From CAVORD01 sp963698535 (GTDB lineage Bacteria; Bacteroidota; Bacteroidia; Bacteroidales; VadinHA17), in assembly GCA_963698535.1 (NCBI GenBank), contig CAVORD010000001.1, positions 620,001 to 684,000 on the forward strand: 64,000 nt of DNA, written 5' to 3'. Both the position numbers and the translations under genes were made by a program. Under the pieces are notes generated by a model. It was not told the DNA's origin and ran no database searches. It saw only the letters and a program-made list of their open reading frames with translations. Shown piece after piece: positions 47,726-57,357 of the stretch (the first letter of the stretch is position 1; the number at the start of each line of letters is the position of its first letter).

Positions 47726-48232
47726 ATGAAGAGTATAAAAGTAATGGTAGTATTTATCCTGGCGCTAATGGTTACAGGATGTAGCCTCGAAAACAAGCAG
47801 GAAGAACAAGAGAAAGATCTTATTGCCGATTTTGTAAAGAAAAAGGGAATTACTGTTGACCCTTTAGAAAGCGGTCTCTATTATGTGGAGACGACCGCTG
47901 GAACAGGAGACTTTCCGATAAATGGGGATACGGTCTTTATAATTTACACCGGAAAATATCTCACCGATGTCCTTTTTGATACGAATGTTGGAAAAGCACC
48001 TTTTGGTTTTGTTCTGGGTGAAGGGAAAGTAATCAATGGAATGGAAGAGGGCATTATGCTCATGAAAAAAGGCGGAAAAGCCGGATTTCTTATTCCTTCC
48101 AAGCTGGCTTATGGTCCTCAGGGATTAATACAGTATGACCCATATTACGGCTACAATCAGATCATACCGGGCTACACTCCATTATGGTTCGATGTAGAAC
48201 TAACCAACATAAAACCAGGTTTGCACGATTAA
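47726..48232 (+). CDS. Lipoprotein FKBP-type peptidyl-prolyl isomerase, second copy
   Basis: 168 residues with lipobox MVTGCS (Cys19) and an FKBP domain (GDTVFIIYTGKYLTDVLFDTN, FVLGEGKVINGMEEGIMLMKKGG). An insert YGPQGLIQYDPYYGYNQIIPGYTPL replaces the usual short loop before the last strand. Similar to the first copy in overall design but well diverged. The operon ends at the hairpin 48251-48290. Confidence 0.87.
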   Translation: MKSIKVMVVFILALMVTGCSLENKQEEQEKDLIADFVKKKGITVDPLESGLYYVETTAGTGDFPINGDTVFIIYTGKYLTDVLFDTNVGKAPFGFVLGEGKVINGMEEGIMLMKKGGKAGFLIPSKLAYGPQGLIQYDPYYGYNQIIPGYTPLWFDVELTNIKPGLHD

Positions 48233-48250
48233 AGTGTAACAAGAGATCAG

Positions 48251-48290
48251 AAAACCCCGGCCAACAAAAGTGGACCGGGGTTTTCATTTT
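48251..48290. terminator. Intrinsic terminator between the FKBP genes and the BNR protein gene
   Basis: AAAACCCCGG and CCGGGGTTTT form a 10-bp stem followed on the plus strand by TTCATTTT; the A run on the left makes it usable in both directions for the convergent genes. Confidence 0.82.
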
Positions 48291-48304
48291 AACGGCAATC
48301 TCTT

Positions 48305-51300
48305 TTAGATATCCTTATTGTATTTACTCACTTCAGCTTTCCATTTTGAAAAGTCGTCGTTCATAAATTTATTTATCAGTGTTGTTGCCTCACCAAGTGC
48401 CTCGAAGGCATCCGATCAGGGTCTTCTCTTCAGATTCATTTAGTTTTTGTGTAACGTTCATTATTCTGAAGTACTGGTTCACCTTCATCAGCAGTCCGTC
48501 TGGCCTTTGATTAAGCTTTTTGTCCAGATCGCTCTGCAACTCCTTGTAAGTAGTGTGAAACTTACCGAAACTATCTGCGAATGATGCATCAGATGTCATA
48601 ATTTCACTGGCCTTCGCAATTGCACTTACTGCTTCATCATACTTAACATAGAGTTTGTTGAACTCATTGATATTCGAAACCAGATTATCAATCTTTCGGG
48701 TGGTGGCCTTAATAGCATCAAAATCGGGTGATGGATTTCTTGGGTCACCTGAAACATCTATCGAGGTCTCGGCCTTATTATCTCCATATGCATACTTTAT
48801 CCTGTAGTTGCCTGGAATAACGGTTCCTCCCATTCTGAAGCCACCGCGACCACCGCCAAACCCTTGTTGTGTATTAATTCTGCCGGCCATGGCAGGAGTA
48901 TTTTTATCAAATCTCCACTCTATTCTGTTAACCCCCTTAGTAACATCCGCTTCAAATGATCTGACAAGCGAACCGTTATCATCGGTGATCTCAATACTGA
49001 GCTTTGTGTCAGGAACAACTGATGCCAGATATACCGATAACATAGCAGCAACAGGCCTGTTGTCTCCTTCATAGATAGCATCCGCAGCATAATAATATCC
49101 GGGATTATTCTTTGTTGAGGCAATAACAGCTGCCGGAGGGGTAAAAGCTGCCAGCGGTTTTGAAAGTAGTGAACTGCCTTCTGCAGCAATGGCTCTCATT
49201 GGCCTGATATCATCAATTACCCATATCGACCTGCCAAAGGTGCCAATTATGAGATCATGCTCTCGTGGATGAATGGCCAGATCATAAGTTGAAACGGTAG
49301 GGTAGCCCGAGGTCCACTTATTCCAGGTCGATCCCTTGTCGAAACTGACATAGAGATTATATTCTGTCCCGAGGAACATAAGCTTCTGTTCCACAGGGTC
49401 TTGTACAAATGAAAGTACATAACCCCAAACTTTACTGTCATCCACAATCCGCACCCATGTCTTACCCATGTTCTGTGTATGGTACAGGTATGCTGAATTG
49501 TCGCCCGACCTGTAATTATTGACAACAACAAATGCTTCGCCCTCATTGTAGGCCGATGCCGTGATCTGTGGTATCCATGGATTCTTAGGCAGGCCTTTAA
49601 TATTGGCTGCCACATTGCTCCATGTCGATCCTCCGTCGGTTGTAACCTGTATGTTTCCGTCATCAGTGCCTGCCCATATCACATTTCTGTTTATAGGGGA
49701 GGGAGAGATGGTCAGTATCGTACAATGGCTCTCAGCACCGGTAGCATCGATGGTAAGTCCACCGGAGGTGCTTGATTTCTGTTTTTCCGGATCGTTGGTT
49801 GTAAGATCCTTCGAGATCTTTTCCCACGAATCACCGCGATTTTTGCTTTTATGAACAAACTGGCTTCCAAAATAGATCGTATTGGCATCAAATGGATCCT
49901 GCGCAATTGCTGAATTCCAGTTGAACCTCAATCTGTCGCCCTGTTCGGGATTAGGTCTGATGCTCTTTCCATCGCCTGTAAGAAGGTCCATTCTCCTTAC
50001 CATGCCACCCTGGGATTGAGCATAGCAGTAACGTGCATCACCGGGTATTGGAAGGGCATCAAATCCATCTCCTCCTATAATGAAGTCCCACGCCTCATTT
50101 CTTATACCTCCATTAACCCATTGGTACGCCGGACCTCTCCAGGAACCGTTATCCTGCAATCCTCCGTAAACATTGTATGGCAACTCCATATCGTAACTTA
50201 TATGATAAAACTGTCCCAGTGGCAGGGTGGTAATATGCCTCCAGTTTTGTCCCATATCATATGAAATACTCATTCCACCGTCGTTACCATTTATAATATG
50301 ACGTGGATTCTCCGGGTTAATCCAGAATGCATGATGGTCAGGGTGTACCTTACCTGCCACAACTGTGGGAAAGGTAAGTGCTCCGTCTTCACTTAAATTG
50401 ATCCCGGAGTATAAGGTGTAAACCCTGTTTTCGTTTTTAGGATCAACATAGATCTCTGCATAATAAAAGGGTCTGTTACCAATATCTTTTTCGCCGCGTT
50501 TTTCCCACTTGAATCCGCCATCGGTTGAACGGTATATCGCATTTGCTTTTGATTCGACATAAGCGTACACATATTCAGGTCTGCTTGCTGCAATTGCCAG
50601 ACCTACACGTCCTGTCTCCTCAGGAAGGCCATCACTAAGCTTCTTAAAGTTGGTTCCTCCGTCAAGAGTAACATAAATGCCTGAACCTTCTCCTCCGGAG
50701 TTAAAGAACCAGCCCCATCTTTGATGATTCCACATGCCGACGAATATCTTATCTGGGTTTGTAGGATCCATTACCATATCAGAGACACCACAAGTCTCGC
50801 CGGTAAAGAGGATCTGTTTCCATGTAAGACCTCCATCGGTGGTTTTATATACACCTCTCTCTTTATGAGGTGCCCACGGATTACCGATCACCCCGACATA
50901 AACTATATCGGAATTATTGGGGTTAACAAGAATACGATGAATGTTTCTGGTATTCTGCAAACCCATCAGATTCCAGCTCTTACCACCATCAAGGCTTTTA
51001 TAGAGGCCGTATCCACCTGTTAGGCTGTTTCTTGGGTTTCCCTCGCCAGTACCTGCCCAGATAATATCTGGTCTGCGGGGATCGACTGCCAGCGCTCCGA
51101 TAGAAGCAACCGCTTCATTATCGAAGATGGGAGTAAAGGTGGTACCTGCATTAACAGTCTTCCACAAACCGCCCGATGCAGTACCTACATAGATTATATC
51201 CATATTGCGGGGATCAACTCCAAACGCTGTTACACGCCCACTCATCCCGGCAGGCCCGATATTTCTGGGTTTTATCCCCTTGAAAATATCCATATCTACC

Positions 51301-51365
51301 TTCTGTGATAATGCCGTAACACCAAAGAGAAGGATGACTAATAGAGTAGTAACTTTCCTCATCAT
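48305..51365 (-). CDS. Exported BNR/Asp-box beta-propeller protein, VPS10/sortilin-like (frameshift near its end)
   Basis: About 1,019 residues. Signal peptide (1-20, VILLFGVTALSQ), then a two-propeller region rich in Asp-box sequences (SLDGGKSW, TTDGGLTW, TDGGFKWEK, STDGGSTW), and from about residue 730 a beta-sandwich/extended C-terminal part (SVYLASVVPDTKLSIEITD, GTVIPGNYRIKYAYGD). A single extra base at about 48412 ends one frame at 48390; removing it gives DAFEALGEATTLINKFM ... SKYNKDI with the stop at 48305. Bacteroidota carry many such VPS10-like proteins; function is unknown, although extracellular binding or glycan processing is commonly suggested. Confidence 0.82.
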
Positions 51366-51451
51366 TATAATTTAATTTGATTTATGCCATTAAATTAGAC
51401 AATTTATACAATCCTCAGCAATTGAAGCATGTGTTTTAAAGTAGGAAGCTG

Positions 51452-52159
51452 TCAGCGACTTCCAAGAAGAAATATGGCTGGTTGCTTTGAAAGCTTCGGG
51501 GGATTCTTTTTCCACTCTCCTACACTCATTGTCCTTATGAATTCACTCCTTAAAGTAATATCTGCAGCTATGCAAAGCATTGTGTCAGGATTACAGACAT
51601 TTAAGATATCCTCAACCATTTTTGCAGTTCTGTAAGGAGTCTCCATAAATATTTGGGTCTGACCCTGTAATGAACTCTTCTCCAGCTTCTTTAATGCTTC
51701 ACCTTTCTCCCTGAAATTGGCCGGAAGATATCCGTGGAATGAAAAATTCTGCCCATTGAGGCCTGAGGCCACAAGTGCTAAAATGATGGAGGAAGGCCCC
51801 GACAAAGGTATTACCCTTATTCCAAGTGAATGAGCCAGTGATGTCACCAGCTGACCCGGATCGGCTATTCCCGGAAGACCTGCCTCGCTCATAAGTCCGA
51901 TGTCGTTACCCTCTATGGCTACATTGACCATCTCCCCTGCTAAAGAGGGATGTGTATGCTCATTAAGGATCATGAACTCAGAATCGTCGATGGGGAAGGA
52001 GCGATCTATACTTCTTAAGTAGCGTCTTGCACTCCTTATATCTTCTACAATAAAATGCCTGAGGCTTCTGGTTATCTCTATAACACCCTGAGGAATTGAG
52101 TGCTGAGGATCTTCTGCACCCAGTGTTACAGGGATAAGATATATTAGGCCTTTTTTCAT
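51452..52159 (-). CDS. RsmI-like tetrapyrrole-methylase-family SAM methyltransferase
   Basis: About 235 residues starting MKKGLIYLIPVTLG; the reading frame could extend to 52225 but upstream residues do not fit the family. GLMSEAGLPGIADPG, VIPLSGPSSIILALVASG and FMETPYRTAKMVEDIL are the SAM-binding features of RsmI/TP-methylases (RsmI methylates the 2'-O of C1402 in 16S rRNA). The usual GTPRL(S/A)DPG-type motif is modified. A second, canonical RsmI may exist elsewhere, so the substrate is uncertain. Confidence 0.8.
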   Translation of the reverse strand: MKKGLIYLIPVTLGAEDPQHSIPQGVIEITRSLRHFIVEDIRSARRYLRSIDRSFPIDDSEFMILNEHTHPSLAGEMVNVAIEGNDIGLMSEAGLPGIADPGQLVTSLAHSLGIRVIPLSGPSSIILALVASGLNGQNFSFHGYLPANFREKGEALKKLEKSSLQGQTQIFMETPYRTAKMVEDILNVCNPDTMLCIAADITLRSEFIRTMSVGEWKKNPPKLSKQPAIFLLGSR

Positions 52160-52233
52160 CTTAGCTAAAAGATAAAGATAACCATTCCTGTAAAGCTCTT
52201 GCATCATTAGGATATAGATCTTCATATTTTTAG

Positions 52234-52241
52234 TAGGTTTG
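52234..52241 (+). promoter_or_regulatory. -7 box (TAGGTTTG) before the MBL hydrolase gene
   Basis: Exact TAnnTTTG on the plus strand, 16 bases before the TTG start at 52258. Confidence 0.45.
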
Positions 52242-52257
52242 TCTAAAATATGATCAT

Positions 52258-53025
52258 TTGAAAATTACCTTTCTTGGCACAGGGACATCTCAGGGAGTAC
52301 CGGTCATTGCTTGCAACTGCAATACCTGCACTTCAAATGATATTAAAGATAAGAGGTTAAGATCGGCTCTGCTTATCGAAGAGGAAGAGACTACCCTCGT
52401 AATAGATGCGGGTCCTGACTTCCGCCAGCAAATGCTCAGGGAGAATGTAGGGAAACTCGATGCGATCCTTATAACACACGAGCATAAGGACCATATTGCC
52501 GGTATGGACGATGTGAGGGCGTTTAACTACAGAAGCCAAAAACCTATGGAAATTTATGCTGAAGAACGTGTTCAGCGTGCCATTAAACGAGAATATGCCT
52601 ATGTATTTGCTGAATATGCCTATCCGGGAATACCAAAGATGAAACTGAATGTACCCGATGAAGATGGATTTATGGTCGGGTCGCTCAAAATAGTACCTCT
52701 AAGGGTCTATCATTACCGGCTTCCGATTTATGGGTTCCGGATTGGTGATGTTGCCTACATTACCGACGCCAATTATGTGCCGGCAGAAACTGTCGAGAAA
52801 CTATTGGGAACTAAATACCTGATAATAAATGCTCTTAGAAAAGAGAAACACCTCTCTCATTTTAATCTTGATGAAGCAGTTGCCCTGGCAAATCAGATAT
52901 CTCCAAGAAGGACCTTCCTAACTCATATAGGTCATCAAATGGGCAGAGATGCAGAGGTATCAAAACAAATTAGTGCCAATGTAACACTGGCATGGGATGG
53001 TTTATCATTTAAGTCCGGAGAGTGA
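52258..53025 (+). CDS. PhnP-like metallo-beta-lactamase-fold hydrolase (TTG start)
   Basis: 255 residues. FLGTGTSQGVPVI with the Cys-rich CNCNTCTSND near the N-terminus, THEHKDHIAGMDD (zinc-binding HxHxDH), VAYITDANYV and FLTHIGHQMG are the PhnP/tRNase Z-like landmarks; PhnP cleaves cyclic phosphate diesters. The start is TTG at 52258: the nearby ATG at 52250 opens a three-codon frame only. The stop at 53023-53025 directly abuts the stop of the convergent small lipoprotein gene. Confidence 0.85.
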   Translation: MKITFLGTGTSQGVPVIACNCNTCTSNDIKDKRLRSALLIEEEETTLVIDAGPDFRQQMLRENVGKLDAILITHEHKDHIAGMDDVRAFNYRSQKPMEIYAEERVQRAIKREYAYVFAEYAYPGIPKMKLNVPDEDGFMVGSLKIVPLRVYHYRLPIYGFRIGDVAYITDANYVPAETVEKLLGTKYLIINALRKEKHLSHFNLDEAVALANQISPRRTFLTHIGHQMGRDAEVSKQISANVTLAWDGLSFKSGE

Positions 53026-53244
53026 TCAGTATTTTTTCTTCCGCTTAACACTCTTCTCAAGTCTTTTCTGATAATCCTTTGAGAAGTAATAGCGATTTCT
53101 TCCAAGCTGCGTTGTACTAAGGTGTGAAGCAGCTTTTTTCTTCTTCTGATAATAGGGATTCTTATTTGCAGAGGCACAAGAAACGCTTAAAATTAGAAGT
53201 GTTAAGATTAAGATATATTGGGCTATTTTGATTACTCTTTGCAT
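53026..53244 (-). CDS. Small Lys/Tyr-rich lipoprotein
   Basis: 72 residues: a hydrophobic leader ending in the lipobox LSVSCAS (Cys23), then a basic, Tyr-rich tail (NPYYQKKKKAASHL, NRYYFSKDYQKRLEK). Similar tiny lipoproteins are common in Bacteroidota genomes. Function unknown. No spacer separates its stop from that of the MBL gene. Confidence 0.7.
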   Translation of the reverse strand: MQRVIKIAQYILILTLLILSVSCASANKNPYYQKKKKAASHLSTTQLGRNRYYFSKDYQKRLEKSVKRKKKY

Positions 53245-53410
53245 TTCATAATTTTAGCAAACCAATCTAAAATTACTATTTATACGTAAATACTAAAACT
53301 TTTGTGTCAATTATTTTAAATTTTCTCATTTTCTTTCCTCATACATTTAATACCATAACTCAATGCAAAATATTATCTTGTGGTATTAAACAGTAGATCC
53401 TTTGACCTTT

Positions 53411-56194
53411 ATGACCAGATATCTCATATTATTGCCTCTCAGGACTTTATTGTTATTGTCAGTTATCTTCTTGCTCCCTTTCACCGAAGGATCCTCTCAG
53501 GAACTATCAAATCTTGGGATGCTAAAAGCCGATGGTCTGAGGGTTGGCACATTTATCTCAAAATCGGGAATATCAATTGACCCAGATCATAAACTTCCTG
53601 CATTCAGTTTTGATCTGAACGGGAAAAAATACTCATCGGCGGATACAGAAGCGGGACTTGTTGACAACAGGTTCCTTCTTAATTTTCCGGGTAGCCTGTT
53701 TGTAACCTATGCCTCCTTTGGTGGTGATCATCCCGGTTGGGCTGGTGAGATAACCTTCGAAAACAATGGTCTCGATACACTGGTTATATCCAATGTGGTC
53801 CCGTTTGGGGAACAATCGGTTTTTATCAGGTCAATGGGCAATGATCGTCTGGCGAGGGCATGGCTATTCAGAGATGAAGGCGAGCCGGTGCGGGTGATTT
53901 TACCTGACAATGCCTGGGAGTTGGGCTATTCCGGTGTGAAAATTAACGACACCCTGTCGTTATGCGCAATAGCCAGAAGAAGACCCTTAAGCGGTGGAAT
54001 AAAAAGAAGATTTGAAACTCTTCTTCCTCCCGGAGCAAAGGCTGTTTATATCTTATATGGTGACTTTTACAGGGGTGAATGGCAGAATGGCCTGCGTAAG
54101 ATGTTCAGAGACAGGATGATATACGACATTCCTTCCGGCTTTGATTCCTCTCTTTACAACAGGGATGATCTGGCCTGGATAAGATCCTCTTATTTATCTG
54201 TTCTACTCTTCGCATGGGATAAAGAGTTCTACAACAGAGATGAGAACAGGTATACTTTTCCTGAACTGGTAAGCAGAATAAATGAGCGATTCGGGTATGC
54301 CGACTTTTATGGTATCTGGCCAACATGGCCACGTCTTGGCCTTGACAAGCGAAACCAATGGGATATGTATACCGACTTGCCGGGGGGCACGATGCAGTTA
54401 AGAAATTTCTCCCGTCTTTCCAGACAATACGGAAGCAGGTTCTTTATAGCATATAACCCATGGGACAAGAGCACCAGACAGGAAGACCATCTGTATGGCT
54501 TATCGAAAATAATCAGGGATGTTGAAGCCGATGGGGTGGTACTGGATACACGGGGCAATTCAGGACCCGAACTTCAGTATGCTGCCGATACAGTAAGAAA
54601 AGGTGTAATTATGTACTCGGAAGGGATGGCTGTACCCAATGATATGGAAGGCATTATCGCTGGTAGAGTGCATAATGCGATCTTCCTTAGTCCGGAGTTA
54701 AACCTTAATAAACTTATTAAACCGGAATTCTCAATATTCAGGGTTGCTGATATTGGTGAAGATGTTGTTCACCGGGAAATAGCAATCGCATTATTCAACG
54801 GATATGGGACTGAGCTTAATATGTTCAGGCCGGGTAGGAGAGAAGTCTCATTTGAGGAAGATCTTGATTTTTTATCAGCAACTACATTTATCCTCAGACA
54901 AAACAGCGATGCCTTCCTTGACAGGGAGTGGACGCCATTGATTGCCTCAGGGTATGGTGGGCTTCTGTTAAACAGATGGGTGGCCGGATCAAAAACAATT
55001 TACACAGTGCTCAGTACCGATTGGAAAGGTGTTGATGTCAGACTACCAATACCGGTGCCAGAAAATTACCATGCAGTATCTCTATGGCATCATAATGCTC
55101 TCCCAAAATCGAAGGATGGAATTCCGGTAGTAATATCAGGCTGGCCCCGTTCATTCAGTGGAACCAGGAGAGAGGGTTCGGTGGATGTTATAGCAATCTT
55201 CCCTGAAACCATAAAGGCGATCAGACGGGGAGACTCATTGCATATTTCAATGAAACAACCCGGCATGTTGAGAATATGGGATGGAAAACCCTCATATAGT
55301 TCGAAGTATACAGATTTATCCATCAGTACAGACACCACCGTCAATATTGCAGACCGGCTAAAATTCTTTACCGGACCCGTGGTTTTGCAGCATATTGAAA
55401 ACAACCTCCTAAGGGATGAACTAATTGTTCCACAAGCAGGTAATGAGCCATGGCTTGTCAGCAGAGTACAAAAAACAGCTATGGCAAGGAGCAAAGAAGC
55501 CGGAATGGTCACAGTTCCGGGAGCTCAGGTGAAGCTTAAACTATCGGGCAGCGATAATTTTATCCCTTATCCTTTTGCTAACAGTGAGAGGAACGTCAGG
55601 GTCGACTCTTTCATGATCGATATTTATCCTGTTACCAATTTGCAATACAATGAATTTTTGCAGTCTGCAGGCTATGTTCCCCGCGATACAGCTAACTGGC
55701 TGTCGCACTGGAGCAATGGTATCTATAAAAACGGACAGGAAAACTATCCGGTAGTTAACATAAGTCTGGAAGATGCTGAGGCTTATGCAAAATGGATAGG
55801 AAAGCGACTACCCACTGAAGCCGAATGGCAACTTGCTGCTCAGGGTACCGACGGAAGGAAGTGGCCCTGGGGTAATGAGTTTCATGGTACAAAATGCAAT
55901 AACGCCTTTGATCGTCCCACACCGGTCAATGCTTTCCCAAAAGGGAACAGTCCTTATGGGGTGGCTGACCTCGTTGGAAATATTTGGCAAATGACAGCCG
56001 ATAAATATTCAAACGGCAGCAACTACTACATTATAATCAGAGGCGGAAGTTATTTCAAGCCGGAATCGAGTTGGTGGTATATACCGGGAGGTCCTCAGCA
56101 ACTTGATAAGACTCAAATGCTCTTAATGGTTAGTCCTGGTTTTGACCGCAGTGAGGTGGTAGGATTCAGATGTGTCAAGGATATGGTCAGATAG
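53411..56194 (+). CDS. Exported glycosidase-like protein with C-terminal SUMF1 (FGE-sulfatase-type) domain
   Basis: About 927 residues; the ATG at 53411 is used (the upstream TTG at 53402 is in frame). Signal peptide (1-30, RTLLLLSVIFLLPFTEGSSQ). Residues about 80-500 look like a sandwich plus TIM barrel of an alpha-galactosidase-like glycosidase: FYGIWPTWPRLGLDKRNQW, EADGVVLDTRGNSGPEL and VIMYSEGMAVPND, the last two offering acidic residues for catalysis. From about residue 690 a SUMF1-type fold (MVTVPGAQ, FMIDIYPVTNLQYNEFLQ, RLPTEAEWQLAAQG, GVADLVGNIWQMTAD, VVGFRCVKD) follows. The paired catalytic cysteines of true formylglycine-generating enzymes are not apparent, so this domain may bind ligand only. 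Its end overlaps galK by 8 bases. Confidence 0.7.
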   Translation: MTRYLILLPLRTLLLLSVIFLLPFTEGSSQELSNLGMLKADGLRVGTFISKSGISIDPDHKLPAFSFDLNGKKYSSADTEAGLVDNRFLLNFPGSLFVTYASFGGDHPGWAGEITFENNGLDTLVISNVVPFGEQSVFIRSMGNDRLARAWLFRDEGEPVRVILPDNAWELGYSGVKINDTLSLCAIARRRPLSGGIKRRFETLLPPGAKAVYILYGDFYRGEWQNGLRKMFRDRMIYDIPSGFDSSLYNRDDLAWIRSSYLSVLLFAWDKEFYNRDENRYTFPELVSRINERFGYADFYGIWPTWPRLGLDKRNQWDMYTDLPGGTMQLRNFSRLSRQYGSRFFIAYNPWDKSTRQEDHLYGLSKIIRDVEADGVVLDTRGNSGPELQYAADTVRKGVIMYSEGMAVPNDMEGIIAGRVHNAIFLSPELNLNKLIKPEFSIFRVADIGEDVVHREIAIALFNGYGTELNMFRPGRREVSFEEDLDFLSATTFILRQNSDAFLDREWTPLIASGYGGLLLNRWVAGSKTIYTVLSTDWKGVDVRLPIPVPENYHAVSLWHHNALPKSKDGIPVVISGWPRSFSGTRREGSVDVIAIFPETIKAIRRGDSLHISMKQPGMLRIWDGKPSYSSKYTDLSISTDTTVNIADRLKFFTGPVVLQHIENNLLRDELIVPQAGNEPWLVSRVQKTAMARSKEAGMVTVPGAQVKLKLSGSDNFIPYPFANSERNVRVDSFMIDIYPVTNLQYNEFLQSAGYVPRDTANWLSHWSNGIYKNGQENYPVVNISLEDAEAYAKWIGKRLPTEAEWQLAAQGTDGRKWPWGNEFHGTKCNNAFDRPTPVNAFPKGNSPYGVADLVGNIWQMTADKYSNGSNYYIIIRGGSYFKPESSWWYIPGGPQQLDKTQMLLMVSPGFDRSEVVGFRCVKDMVR

Positions 56195-57356
56195 AAGAGT
56201 CAGCAGGCCCTGCACCCATGCCTGGTTTTGCCGTATAGAACTCAGCCTGCAACCCTGTTCTCGACAGGTAGTTACTTCCTACAGTCTCAATGAATTTTTC
56301 AGCCGCAGATGCCTTAATCAGGGTTATTGTACACCCGCCAAAACCTGCCCCTGTCATCCTGGAACCTAAAACACCTTCTATCTTTAGCGACTCTTCAACA
56401 AGGGTATCAAGTTCAATACCTGTCACCTCATAATCATCCCTCAGCGACTCATGGCTCTCTGTCATCAACCGGCCAAAACCGGTAAGATTATTTGCCTTAA
56501 GCAATTCTACAGCTTTCAGGACCCTGCTATTCTCAGTAATAATGTGTCTGGCCCGCCTGAAAACAACCGGTGCTGTAACTGTGGCAAGTTCACTAAGATC
56601 TTCCACCGACAAATGCGACAGATCGGGAGTCGGTTTTATGACCGAATATTGTCTCACCGCCTCCTCGCATTCACTCCTTCTTTCGTTATATTTCGAATCG
56701 GTAAGTCCTCTCTTCTTATTTGAATTTGCAATAATAATTATGTAAGGATCAGTAACTAATGGAACGCGCTCATATTCCAGCGTTCTGCAATTAAGAAAAA
56801 TAGCCATCCCTCTGCTGCCAAAACCTACGGCAAACTGATCCATTATCCCGCAATTAACACCAACAAACCTGTTTTCGGCATGTTGGGATAGCCTCACCAT
56901 ATCCATTGTCGATCTTTTCAGACCCAATAGTGAATTAATGGCTACCATCGTTACCATCTCTATTGATGCAGAAGAGGAGAGACCTGCACCATTTGGGATA
57001 TTACCCTCAAAAAGGAACTCAAGACCCGGGATCTCCAGACCTTCCTTCTGCAACTCGTTTATCACACCCAGAGGATAGTTGAACCAGCTTTCACCTTGCT
57101 TATCATAAAAGGGCTGAATCTCAATTTCACCCTTCTCCTCAAAATTCATGGAGGCAAACCTTAGTATTGGTTTTTCAATAAGCCTTATTGCTAGCAGGGT
57201 TCCGTATTCCAGGGCAAATGGCAAAACATATCCACCATTATAATCGGTATGTTCACCAATAAGATTGACCCTTCCGGGTGAGAAAAAAAAGACAGGCTCA
57301 TTTGACCTGTCCTTATAAATCCTGAAAAATTCGTTTTTTAACAGATCAGTCTGCAT
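56187..57356 (-). CDS. galK: Galactokinase
   Basis: 389 residues of the GHMP family: FFFSPGRVNLIGEHTDYNGG (galactose-binding), PNGAGLSSSASIEM (ATP-binding) and RMTGAGFGGCTITLI. Phosphorylates galactose in the Leloir pathway. Its start lies one base after the dnaA stop (TGATATG), so it is translated with dnaA, an unusual pairing. Last codons overlap the convergent glycosidase-like gene. Confidence 0.95.
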   Translation of the reverse strand: MQTDLLKNEFFRIYKDRSNEPVFFFSPGRVNLIGEHTDYNGGYVLPFALEYGTLLAIRLIEKPILRFASMNFEEKGEIEIQPFYDKQGESWFNYPLGVINELQKEGLEIPGLEFLFEGNIPNGAGLSSSASIEMVTMVAINSLLGLKRSTMDMVRLSQHAENRFVGVNCGIMDQFAVGFGSRGMAIFLNCRTLEYERVPLVTDPYIIIIANSNKKRGLTDSKYNERRSECEEAVRQYSVIKPTPDLSHLSVEDLSELATVTAPVVFRRARHIITENSRVLKAVELLKANNLTGFGRLMTESHESLRDDYEVTGIELDTLVEESLKIEGVLGSRMTGAGFGGCTITLIKASAAEKFIETVGSNYLSRTGLQAEFYTAKPGMGAGPADSSI

Positions 57357-57357
57357 A

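Noticed and set aside
55480..56190. SUMF1 domain as a true formylglycine-generating enzyme
   Set aside because: The paired active-site cysteines are not evident and no sulfatase is nearby.
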